From: an uncultured Clostridia bacterium
GTDB taxonomy: Bacteria > Bacillota > Clostridia > Christensenellales > Aristaeellaceae
DNA: 6,899 nucleotides
Reading direction: 5' to 3'
NCBI GenBank assembly: GCA_934631055.1
Contig: CAKTXP010000126.1
Span: 1-6,899, forward strand
Below the pieces are notes generated by a model. It was not told the DNA's origin, ran no database searches, and worked only from the letters and a program-made list of their open reading frames with translations. Positions 1 to 5,522 of the stretch are shown piece after piece (the first letter of the stretch is position 1; each line of letters opens with the position of its first letter). The position numbers and the translations under genes were made by a program.

Positions 1-308
1 CTCGGCTGGCGCTTCGCTTTTTTGCGCTGCTTCCGCTCCTCTTCCTCCTCTTCTTCCGGGGAAGGCAGATGCAGGAAACGGCGCACGCGGCGCGCCCAGA
101 GATGATAAGGCTGCCAGCGGACGAGCCAGACCAACCAGTCGATGACCAGTCCCGCCGCGAGCATGACGACCACGAGCATGACCCAGTTTTTACCCAAAAA
201 TTCCAGCAGCGTCATATGGTCCGTGGTAAACAGCGCCCAGATCGAATTGACCAGCGCGCGCACCCAGCTCATCAGTACGTTAAACAGCGAATCTGCGAGT
301 GTTCCCAT
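1..308 (-). CDS. Small single-pass membrane protein with charged tail, partial at the left edge
   Basis: I do not recognise the family. The frame is open from an ATG at 308 leftwards to base 1, giving 102 codons with no stop, so the gene continues outside the window. The start is supported by GGAGG four bases upstream (minus strand). The N-terminal 40 residues are amphipathic and rich in W and L. Residues about 42-63 form one strongly hydrophobic segment (VMLVVVMLAAGLVIDWLVWL), followed by an arginine-rich stretch (WARRVRRF) that would favour a cytoplasmic C-terminus. Seven consecutive glutamates then lead into a lysine/arginine-rich tail. That highly charged low-complexity tail after a single membrane helix suggests a membrane-anchored protein with a flexible cytosolic tail; this is inference. 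It lies downstream of cdaR on the same strand but beyond a terminator and about 400 bases of repeats, so it is probably a separate transcription unit. Confidence 0.7.
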   Translation of the reverse strand, partial: MGTLADSLFNVLMSWVRALVNSIWALFTTDHMTLLEFLGKNWVMLVVVMLAAGLVIDWLVWLVRWQPYHLWARRVRRFLHLPSPEEEEEEERKQRKKAKRQP

Positions 309-330
309 ACAGCCTCCAAATCATCAAGGT

Positions 331-430
331 ATGGTTGGGGGAAAACGATTGGGGAAACCTTGGGGCTTTGCCCCAAACCCCACAAGGGAACTGAGTTCCC
401 TTGACCTTCCTCTTCGCTTCGCGCCGGTTT
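331..430 (-). repeat. Short-form copy (C) of the structured dispersed repeat
   Basis: Read on the minus strand, this copy contains the 21-nt hairpin found at 6020-6040 (here 383-403, identical sequence; arms CAAGGGAAC and GTTCCCTTG). A second hairpin follows at 360-376 with arms TTGGGGC and GCCCCAA around AAA, then a tail of C-runs. About 36 bases around the first hairpin match 6017-6052 exactly. Compared with the long copies it lacks the 91-nt two-hairpin module. Its leading edge (411-430) matches, with one mismatch, the inverted sequence 482-501 leading into copy A. Confidence 0.85.
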
Positions 431-501
431 AAATCAGCATAGGCATACGATGCGCATGCGCATCGTTCGATAAAATGATTCAAACCGCCGCGAAGCGAAG
501 A
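411..501. repeat. Inverted repeat with a perfect 20-bp palindrome at its centre
   Basis: Positions 447-466 read ACGATGCGCATGCGCATCGT, identical to their own reverse complement. Around this core, 411-436 and 476-501 are inverted repeats over 26 bases with two mismatches (424/488 and 431/481). The centres coincide to within half a base. The structure is the junction of two head-to-head repeat copies, C to the left and A to the right. It could extrude as a cruciform or fold as an RNA hairpin. An operator role for the core is possible, but nothing adjacent supports it. Confidence 0.8.
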
Positions 502-655
502 AAGGGTGCAGGGAACAACGTTCCCTGCCGGGGCTTGGGGATTGGAGTCACGCGCCCGCTGTGCGGGATTCAGCGTGACGGAAATCGGAAATCGTAAGAA
601 ACGCTTGCGTTTCTATACGAGTTTCCCGGATCAGCGCCCCAATCGTCCCCATCCC
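482..655 (+). repeat. Long-form copy (A) of the structured dispersed repeat
   Basis: The element contains three hairpins and one long-range helix. Hairpin 1 is at 508-528 (arms GCAGGGAAC and GTTCCCTGC). Hairpin 2 is at 547-579 (outer arms GTCACGC and GCGTGAC, inner CCCGC and GCGGG). Hairpin 3 is at 587-626 (GGAAA, TCGTA and AGAAACG pairing with CGTTTCT, TACGA and TTTCC, with two single-base bulges). TTGGGG at 535-540 can pair with CCCCAA at 637-642 and enclose hairpins 2 and 3. Copy B matches without gaps at an offset of 5512. The copy lies just past the cdaR terminator, antisense to that gene. No open frame in it looks like a real gene. Confidence 0.88.
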
Positions 656-659
656 CCGT

Positions 660-697
660 TTAAACAAAAATCCGGTCGCGATGGACGACCGGAAAAG
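660..697 (-). terminator. Intrinsic terminator of cdaA-cdaR
   Basis: On the minus strand an 8-bp perfect stem (TCCGGTCG at 693-686 and CGACCGGA at 678-671, 7-base loop) is followed directly by TTTTTGTTTA. It starts about 15 bases after the cdaR stop codon, as expected for a Rho-independent terminator. It separates cdaR from the repeats and from the membrane protein gene at the left edge. Confidence 0.88.
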
Positions 698-711
698 TCG
701 AGATGCCAAAC

Positions 712-2037
712 TTACTTGTTCCGAATGACCACCGAGATCTGCGGCGACGCAAGCGCGCAGGTGAATTCCGACGCGTTGTCGATATGAACCTGTACCGGCA
801 GGCTGTATGTGCCAGCCTCCAGCCCGGAAACATCGACGAACAACCGGATATCCTCCGTAGAGAGCGCGCTGATAAAGCCGTATCCTCCCGTCAGCTGGGC
901 GGTCGTCCTGCCCTGACCAGCGGTCGCGGTCTTGTCATCCGTCAAGCCTTCGATTTGAATCGGGATCTGGCGGATCGTCCGCTCGATCTGCTTTTCTCTG
1001 ATGTGCGCCGTCACGCCGATCTCCGTCGGCAGCGTGTTTTCAACGCCCGTCTGGCGGCGCAGGCGGACATAGCCGCTGACATCCGCCGTCGCGCCGGTGA
1101 TATCCAGCGGAGAATCGGTCGTCAATTCCGTGAGCGCGTCCAGCACTTCCTGCCGCGCGGCGACGGGAACTTCCTCCTCCGCCAACTCGACGCCGGTCAG
1201 CTCATAGCCTTCCGCCGGTTCGCCCGTAACAAACGCTTCCGCGTTCAGCGGGACATGCTTCATCGGCACCAGTTCCGTTTCGACCGTTACCGCGTTTGTG
1301 ATAACCGACTGATTCGTCACTTCCAGCTTATCGGAAACGATGGCGTTTCCGCTTGAATCCTGAAGCTCGATATCCAGCGCCGTCTTGTCGTTCATCCGCT
1401 TCTCGCTCAATGTGGACTGGTCGAGCCGCGCGACCACGCGCGCGACGCTGGAGACCAGCGACTGCGGACCGGAGACGGACAGGGTCGTCGGGTCGGTCTT
1501 GTAGCTGTCCAGATACAGCCCTTCGGGCATGACGCCGGTCATTTCCAGCACGACCGGCACGCGGCGGGTGATATAGCGTTCAACGTTCACCGTGATGGTG
1601 GACGGGTCGCAGGAGACGACCGGCCCGTAAAGCTGGGAAGAATAGGCGATGGTCAGTTCGTTCTCGCCCTCGCCCGTGACCTGCGCCAAATCGAAATGCG
1701 GATTATAGGATGTGCCGCTGACGCGGTTATAGTTTGCCTGCGTCACCTCGACCGTCATCTTGACCGCCGGAACGAGTTCGGAAATATCGTCCATGACGAT
1801 ATAGCCGCGGCTTTTGAGCGTCGCGTCGCCCGTGACGCTGACCGCCACATTGGCAAAGACCTTCTGTCGCGTCAGCGTGCCGTCCGACGCGACCAGCGCG
1901 CTCCAGCAGATGACCGCCGCCAGCAGCGACACCACGATGAAAAACGGTTTGCTGTTGATGATTCGGGCGACCATCTTGCGCAGCTTGAGGAATGGACCTC
2001 GGTTCTCAGGCCTTCTTGTCGGTCTGCTGTTCATCAT
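712..2037 (-). CDS. cdaR: CdaR, YbbR-domain regulator of the diadenylate cyclase CdaA
   Basis: The 441-residue protein has a basic N-terminus, one membrane helix at about residues 31-51 (PFFIVVSLLAAVICWSALVA), and then an extracytoplasmic region of repeated beta-rich YbbR-like units. These carry recurrent features such as VPVVLEMTGVMPEGLYLDSY, a VSGPQSLV motif and a final VQVHIDN...ISVVI strand pattern. In Bacillota, CdaR binds CdaA at the membrane and modulates c-di-AMP synthesis. Family and role are established knowledge; the assignment rests on this architecture and on its position directly after cdaA. The start overlaps the end of cdaA by 32 bases, so translation is probably coupled. AAAGGAGG (2055-2048) lies ten bases upstream of the ATG at 2037; a second ATG follows immediately at 2034. 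The usual third partner gene glmM does not follow; a terminator does. Confidence 0.93.
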   Translation of the reverse strand: MMNSRPTRRPENRGPFLKLRKMVARIINSKPFFIVVSLLAAVICWSALVASDGTLTRQKVFANVAVSVTGDATLKSRGYIVMDDISELVPAVKMTVEVTQANYNRVSGTSYNPHFDLAQVTGEGENELTIAYSSQLYGPVVSCDPSTITVNVERYITRRVPVVLEMTGVMPEGLYLDSYKTDPTTLSVSGPQSLVSSVARVVARLDQSTLSEKRMNDKTALDIELQDSSGNAIVSDKLEVTNQSVITNAVTVETELVPMKHVPLNAEAFVTGEPAEGYELTGVELAEEEVPVAARQEVLDALTELTTDSPLDITGATADVSGYVRLRRQTGVENTLPTEIGVTAHIREKQIERTIRQIPIQIEGLTDDKTATAGQGRTTAQLTGGYGFISALSTEDIRLFVDVSGLEAGTYSLPVQVHIDNASEFTCALASPQISVVIRNK

Positions 2038-2893
2038 GAGCGCCCTTCCTCCTTTGTTTGAAATGGAGCAGCGACGCGCGCAGATCCCTTTCCTGATCCG
2101 TGTCGTACAGTCCGTGCAGGATCTGTCTCAGGGACGCCTCGTCCAGATGGCGCACGAGCCTGCCGCCCTCCGCCATGGAGATGATGCCCGTTTCTTCCGA
2201 GACGATGAACACCGTCGCATCGGAGATCTCGCTCACACCCAGACCCGCGCGATGGCGCGTGCCCAGGTCGCGTCCCACGCCCGTCGTATCCGACAGGCGC
2301 AGAAGGCACGCCGCCGCGACCACGCGATCCCCGCGGACGACGACCGCGCCGTCATGCAGCGGCGTATTCGGCTCGAAGATATTCTCAATGAGCGGCTGAG
2401 AGATGATGCCGTCCACCCGCGTGCCGGTCGCAATGACGTCGTTCAGATGAATCTTATTTTCCATGACAATAAGCGCGCCCACCTTGCGGCGCGCCATATG
2501 CTCCAGCGCAAGGATCATCTCGTCGATGATCAGTTCGGTATTGCCTTCCTGCGTCAGCCTTGCCGAGCCGTCAAACATGGAGTTATTGCCCAGCTCTTCC
2601 AGAATGCGCCGTATCTCCGATTGGAACAGCACGATCAGCAGGACAGGCCCCGCGTTGATCATCCAGGACAGCAGCGCATGAATCGTGCGCATGCCCAATA
2701 TATCGCTCAGCCACGTCGCGGCGAGCAGGATCAGGATGCCCTTTAACATCTGGGATACGCGGGTCTGACGGACATGTACGAGCAATTCGTATATGATGAT
2801 GGTCAGCAGCAGGATATCAATCAGGTCGATCAGGCGCGGCCTGTTGAATATGTTCCACAGGATCGCGGATATCTGTTCCCCAATCGCGCTCAA
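2006..2893 (-). CDS. cdaA: CdaA, membrane diadenylate cyclase (c-di-AMP synthase)
   Basis: CdaA condenses two ATP into the second messenger c-di-AMP, which controls potassium and osmolyte transport and cell-wall homeostasis. The protein has three hydrophobic helices in its first 95 residues (around IDILLLTIIIYELLV, LKGILILLAATWL and AGPVLLIVLF), then a DAC (DisA_N) domain. That domain carries both signature motifs: LHDGAVV (DGA) and GTRHRAGLG (RHR), about 30 residues apart. I prefer the TTG at 2893, giving 295 residues, because GGGAGG at 2906-2901 sits about seven bases upstream of it. The longer reading from ATG at 2908 has no ribosome binding site, would itself contain that GGGAGG as codons, and would leave only about 14 bases of leader after the TATAAT box at 2934-2929. 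Family length is about 270-280 residues; the extra length is a charged C-terminal tail (KQRRKGAHDEQQTDKKA) overlapping cdaR. Confidence 0.95.
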   Translation of the reverse strand: MSAIGEQISAILWNIFNRPRLIDLIDILLLTIIIYELLVHVRQTRVSQMLKGILILLAATWLSDILGMRTIHALLSWMINAGPVLLIVLFQSEIRRILEELGNNSMFDGSARLTQEGNTELIIDEMILALEHMARRKVGALIVMENKIHLNDVIATGTRVDGIISQPLIENIFEPNTPLHDGAVVVRGDRVVAAACLLRLSDTTGVGRDLGTRHRAGLGVSEISDATVFIVSEETGIISMAEGGRLVRHLDEASLRQILHGLYDTDQERDLRASLLHFKQRRKGAHDEQQTDKKA

Positions 2894-2928
2894 GGCACTT
2901 CCTCCCATCTATAACAGCATGTGTTCCT

Positions 2929-2934
2929 ATTATA
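2929..2934 (-). promoter_or_regulatory. cdaA: -10 box of the cdaA-cdaR promoter
   Basis: The minus strand reads TATAAT here, placing the transcript start near 2922, about 29 bases before the preferred TTG start. No good -35 is visible: the hexamer 17 bases upstream is TGTCCG. The promoter is either weak, activator-dependent or read by another sigma factor. The box is the perfect consensus in an otherwise GC-rich region. Confidence 0.6.
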
Positions 2935-2979
2935 CACCATCGGAAACTGTTCGGACAGGGGCAATCGTTTGTTATTTGA

Positions 2980-3027
2980 GTAAAATTTTACCCCGTCCGG
3001 AAAAATCGTTCGTCTTTCCGCACGGGG
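2980..3027 (-). terminator. Hairpin after the DUF378 gene, possible terminator
   Basis: CCCCGT (2991-2996) pairs with ACGGGG (3022-3027) and CGGAAA (2998-3003) with TTTCCG (3015-3020), giving 12 pairs with one C.C mismatch and an 11-base loop. On the minus strand the next bases are TAAAATTTTAC, part of a 12-bp AT palindrome at 2980-2991. The position, about 30 bases past the DUF378 stop, fits a terminator, but the T-run is short and interrupted. Confidence 0.5.
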
Positions 3028-3055
3028 CATTTCATTTTGCTTTTAAGCTCAGGGG

Positions 3056-3274
3056 TTAAGCGTCCGCCGCCGCATGGCTGGGCGCGCGTTCATGCCCGGT
3101 GAAGAGCATGGAGATGCTCCACAATCCCGCCGCGCCGACGATGGTATACAGCACGCGGGAAACCAGCGCCGCCTGACCGCCGAAGAGGAAGGCGATCAGG
3201 TCGAATTGAAACAGTCCCACCAGCCCCCAGTTGATTGCGCCGATAATCACCAGCAGCAAAGAAAGACGATCCAT
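3056..3274 (-). CDS. DUF378 family small membrane protein
   Basis: The 72-residue protein begins MDRLSLLLVIIGAINWGLVG and matches the DUF378 pattern: an N-terminal hydrophobic helix containing the conserved GAINWGLVGLF, a short FDLIAFLFGG link, then a second helix (residues about 38-58, SRVLYTIVGAAGLWSISML). It is expected to span the membrane twice. The family has no established function. I chose the ATG at 3274 because AAAGGAG ends eight bases upstream; the in-frame GTG at 3283 would abut that site. The tail (GHERAPSHAAADA) is polar and unremarkable. The gene sits alone between gluQ and cdaA on the same strand. No clear promoter was found in the 66 bases between it and gluQ, so it may be read through from gluQ. 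Confidence 0.88.
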   Translation of the reverse strand: MDRLSLLLVIIGAINWGLVGLFQFDLIAFLFGGQAALVSRVLYTIVGAAGLWSISMLFTGHERAPSHAAADA

Positions 3275-3340
3275 GTTATCCACTCCTTTCCGACAAGCAG
3301 TCTGCGCGGAAAGGGCGGTTTTTATTCAATTTTTCATGGA

Positions 3341-4291
3341 TTAAAAGTTACGTTGGGCTGCCGCCCAAGCCCCAACCGTTTTCCCCAAACGGATATCCTC
3401 TTTTTTCACGTTTTTCCAGTCAAATCGACTAATCAGCTCGTCCATCGCCGCGGGGCGTTCTTCTTCCAGAATCCCCGCGCTGTATGCCAGCATGCCCAGA
3501 ATGTCCTCGCGCGAAAAGCGTTTTGAAAGGCTGGTCAAGTCCATATCCCTGTCGCGCTTGGCAAGCCGCCGTCCGTCCGCGTCCTCCAGCAGCGGGATAT
3601 GGATGTACGACGGCGTATCGAATCCCAATAGGCGCTGAATGTAGATCTGCCGAGGCGTGGATGAAAGGATGTCATGCCCGCGGACGATCTCGTTCACTCC
3701 GCTGAGCGCGTCATCGACAACCACCGCCAGCTGATAGCCGAAAAGCCCGTCCGAACGGCGGATGATAAAATCCCCGCAGTCACGCGGCATGTACTCGCTG
3801 TACTGCCCATAATGGCAGTCCTGAACGGCTATCGTTTCATCCGGCACGCGCAGGCGTATTGCCGGTCGGCGCGTCCTGATGCGCTCGGCGATGTCCTCCG
3901 GCGACAGATGCGCACAGATCCCCGCGTAGACGGGATTCTCGTCCCCGCGATTCGGCGCGGAGGCGGCATGAAGCTGCGCGCGCGTGCAGAAGCAGGGGTA
4001 GAGCAATCCCTTCCGCTCAAGTTCCCGAAAATACCGCTGATAGATCTCCCCGCGCTCGCTTTGAAAAAGCGGCGGCTCGTCCCATGTGATGCCCAGCCAG
4101 CTTAAATCCTGAATCGCCGCGTCGCACAGGCGCTTCGGGCATCGCGGCGCATCCAAATCTTCGATTCTCAGCAGGAAGCGCCCGCCCGCATGCCGCGCGG
4201 ACAGATACGCCAGCAGCGCGCAGAGCAGATTGCCCAGATGCAGCCGTCCGCTCGGCGTAGGCGCAAAGCGCCCCGTGACCGGCGTCGTCAT
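3341..4291 (-). CDS. gluQ: GluQRS, glutamyl-queuosine tRNA(Asp) synthetase
   Basis: GluQRS attaches glutamate to the queuosine base at position 34 of tRNA(Asp). It resembles the catalytic half of glutamyl-tRNA synthetase without the anticodon-binding domain, and the 316-residue length fits. Visible class I motifs are APTPSGRLHLGN at residues 10-21 (the HIGH equivalent) and LLRIEDLDAPR at 40-50 (glutamate/ATP pocket). The zinc site C100, C102, Y122 and C126 has the C-x-C...Y-x3-C spacing of the family, and RLAKRDRD at 242-249 replaces KMSKS. The ATG overlaps the TGA of the upstream 100-residue gene as ATGA, and no strong ribosome binding site precedes it, so translational coupling is likely. 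The last residues (LGKTVGAWAAAQRNF) are encoded by DNA resembling the dispersed repeat and may be a recent C-terminal replacement. Queuosine genes are not in the window. Confidence 0.93.
   Translation of the reverse strand: MTTPVTGRFAPTPSGRLHLGNLLCALLAYLSARHAGGRFLLRIEDLDAPRCPKRLCDAAIQDLSWLGITWDEPPLFQSERGEIYQRYFRELERKGLLYPCFCTRAQLHAASAPNRGDENPVYAGICAHLSPEDIAERIRTRRPAIRLRVPDETIAVQDCHYGQYSEYMPRDCGDFIIRRSDGLFGYQLAVVVDDALSGVNEIVRGHDILSSTPRQIYIQRLLGFDTPSYIHIPLLEDADGRRLAKRDRDMDLTSLSKRFSREDILGMLAYSAGILEEERPAAMDELISRFDWKNVKKEDIRLGKTVGAWAAAQRNF
3351..3391 (+). repeat. Partial repeat-like segment (D) inside the 3' end of gluQ
   Basis: The plus strand contains a hairpin (TTGGGC at 3353-3358, TGCC loop, GCCCAA at 3363-3368), then GCCCCAACCGTTTTCCCCAA. 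This parallels copy C read on the minus strand: TTGGGGC, AAA, GCCCCAA, then CCCCAATCGTTTTCCCCCAA. Hairpin 1 is absent. Similarity is short and G/C-run rich, so homology is probable rather than certain. It encodes the last gluQ codons on the opposite strand. Confidence 0.55.
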
Positions 4292-4590
4292 GCGTCCATC
4301 AGCGGCGTCCGCGGCCCGCCGCTCTTCTTCTCTCCATCCGGAGTCAGCAGCTCGATCTCCAGCTTTTGAAAGGCGATCGGCTCGGTAAAATGCTCTTTGC
4401 TGTAAAATGTGCGCCCGAATTTTTCAAATTCGCGGTTGTGCTTGGGCAGCTGCAATGGGCGCTGTACGTCAAATCGGCGGCAAAGCTCCAAAAACGCGGA
4501 CTCGATATCCCCGTCGATAATATCCACGGTCTCGCTCTTCTCGATGCGGTGATGATTGATGATCCTGCCCCAGAGGCGGTAATTGTTCAT
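4288..4590 (-). CDS. Conserved-looking hypothetical protein, 100 residues, coupled to gluQ
   Basis: I cannot name this family. The protein is soluble, with no signal peptide or membrane segment. It starts MNNYRLWGRIINHHRIEKSE, followed by an acidic helical stretch (residues about 22-40, VDIIDGDIESAFLELCRRF) and a basic, aromatic section with RPLQLPKHNREFEKFGRTFY and EHFTEPIAFQKLEIELL. It ends in a short disordered tail. The start is well supported by AAGGAG about seven bases upstream. Its stop overlaps the gluQ start (ATGA) and a TTTACA/TACAAT promoter lies just upstream, so it is the first gene of a two-gene operon with gluQ. That suggests a link to tRNA or translation, but only by context. 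The many conserved-type residues (W, H, P, F, Y) argue for a structured domain rather than a spurious frame. Confidence 0.85.
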   Translation of the reverse strand: MNNYRLWGRIINHHRIEKSETVDIIDGDIESAFLELCRRFDVQRPLQLPKHNREFEKFGRTFYSKEHFTEPIAFQKLEIELLTPDGEKKSGGPRTPLMDA

Positions 4591-4600
4591 GGCTTTCTCC

Positions 4601-4629
4601 TTTACGCGGCGCGAGGGTTGCGCTATAAT
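4601..4629 (+). promoter_or_regulatory. Promoter of the walJ-like operon
   Basis: A perfect TATAAT at 4624-4629 is preceded by TTTACG at 4601-4606 with a 17-base spacer, a good vegetative sigma layout. Transcription would begin near 4636, about 36 bases before the start codon of the metallo-beta-lactamase-fold gene. It overlaps the leader region of the divergent hypothetical-gluQ operon. Confidence 0.75.
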
Positions 4630-4639
4630 ACTGATATGG

Positions 4640-4668
4640 ATTGTAACGGATAGAGAGGAATTTGTAAA
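4640..4668 (-). promoter_or_regulatory. Promoter of the hypothetical-gluQ operon
   Basis: On the minus strand TTTACA (4668-4663) and TACAAT (4645-4640) are separated by exactly 17 bases. Transcription would begin near 4633 and reach the start codon at 4590 after about 43 bases. The opposing promoter's TATAAT is only ten bases away, so both polymerases cannot occupy their sites at once. Confidence 0.7.
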
Positions 4669-4671
4669 GTC

Positions 4672-5490
4672 ATGCAATTGACACTTTGCCCGCTGTTTTC
4701 CGGTTCGTCGGGAAACAGCGTTTATATCGCCTGCGGCGGCGTGCGCATTCTGGTGGATGCCGGCGTGAGCGCGACGCGCGTAGAAGCCAATCTTCGCGAG
4801 ATCGGCGTGGATATCCGCGATATCGACGCGATCCTCGTCACCCACGAACATGTCGATCATATTCGCGGGCTGGGCGTACTCTGCCGCCGCTATGGTCTGC
4901 CGGTCTATGCCAACGAAGGCACTTGGGACGGCATCCTGCAAAAAGAGAGCGGCATCCCCCAGCGCTGTGTGCGCACATTCGTCACCGGAGAGAATTTTTA
5001 CATCGGCGGCGTGGATATCAGCCCGTTCCATATCCCGCACGACGCCAACGATCCGGTCGGCTTTTCCCTGAACGCGCAGGGGTTGAAGTGCGGCGTCGCG
5101 ACGGATATCGGGCATATCAGCGACGAATGGATGAACGCCGTCTCCGGCTGTCAGGCGCTGGTGCTGGAAGCGAACCACGACGTCGAGATGGTTCAGCGCG
5201 GACCGTATCCGGTCAAACTCAAGCGCCGCATCCTCAGCCGCAACGGACACCTCAACAATGAAGACTGTGCGCACGCGCTGTGCGAATTGGCGGCGCGGGG
5301 CACGAAAGCCGTCTTTCTTTCTCATCTTTCTACTGACAATAATTTACCGGAACTGGCATATAATACGGTATGCGGTGCGCTTTCGGCGGCAGGATTTGAC
5401 GTCGGCGGCGATATTCGCGTCTGCGTTTCCAGAAGGGACAAGGTTTCTGACATGCTGGTCCTGCGCACGGACGAAGCCAGCGCCGTGTGA
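4672..5490 (+). CDS. walJ: WalJ/YycJ-family metallo-beta-lactamase-fold protein
   Basis: The 272-residue protein has the metallo-beta-lactamase fold: SGSSGNSVYI near the N-terminus, then VTHEHVDHIRGLG with H58, H60, D62 and H63 as metal ligands. Further likely ligands or conserved sites are H123 in IPHDANDPVG, D145 in ATDIGH, LEANHD at 166-170, NGHLNNED around H193 and LSHLSTDNN around H218. This order is that of YycJ/WalJ (VicX in streptococci), linked in Bacillota to cell-wall and division control and reported as a DNA exonuclease; the activity here is inferred from family. Length is close to the usual 260-270. The classical walRK neighbours are absent. GAGAGG lies 13 bases before the ATG, somewhat far, and no better start is visible. 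It is the first gene of a plus-strand operon with the small protein downstream. Confidence 0.9.
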   Translation: MQLTLCPLFSGSSGNSVYIACGGVRILVDAGVSATRVEANLREIGVDIRDIDAILVTHEHVDHIRGLGVLCRRYGLPVYANEGTWDGILQKESGIPQRCVRTFVTGENFYIGGVDISPFHIPHDANDPVGFSLNAQGLKCGVATDIGHISDEWMNAVSGCQALVLEANHDVEMVQRGPYPVKLKRRILSRNGHLNNEDCAHALCELAARGTKAVFLSHLSTDNNLPELAYNTVCGALSAAGFDVGGDIRVCVSRRDKVSDMLVLRTDEASAV

Positions 5491-5522
5491 CGGACTCGAC
5501 AACCGTACAGGGAGGGCTGTCT

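Noticed and set aside
331..366. Possible G-quadruplex on the plus strand of copy C
   Set aside because: Only three runs of four or more G are present (337-341, 351-354, 362-365). The hairpin explains the G- and C-runs better.
541..631. 91-nt module as an insertion sequence with terminal inverted repeats
   Set aside because: Its ends (ATTGGAG and, reversed, ATCCGGG) agree too poorly, no target duplication is visible, and it encodes nothing.
703..1356. Long plus-strand open frame opposite cdaR
   Set aside because: It is arginine-rich with no ribosome binding site or family pattern, and is fully antisense to the clear YbbR protein. It is a shadow of high-GC coding sequence.
1814..2746. Plus-strand open frame of about 310 codons opposite cdaA
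   Set aside because: It is antisense to CdaA, which has intact DGA and RHR motifs. The composition (R, H, Q, D rich) is typical of an antisense shadow.
4591..5325. Long N-terminal extension of the 100-residue minus-strand gene across the promoters and the walJ-like gene
   Set aside because: The extension is antisense to a well-supported metallo-beta-lactamase-fold gene, whereas an ATG with AAGGAG at 4590 gives a sensible protein.
5487..5522. GTG start overlapping the walJ stop for the small downstream gene
   Set aside because: A strong GGAGG with 7-base spacing points to ATG 5523. The extra residues carry no pattern.
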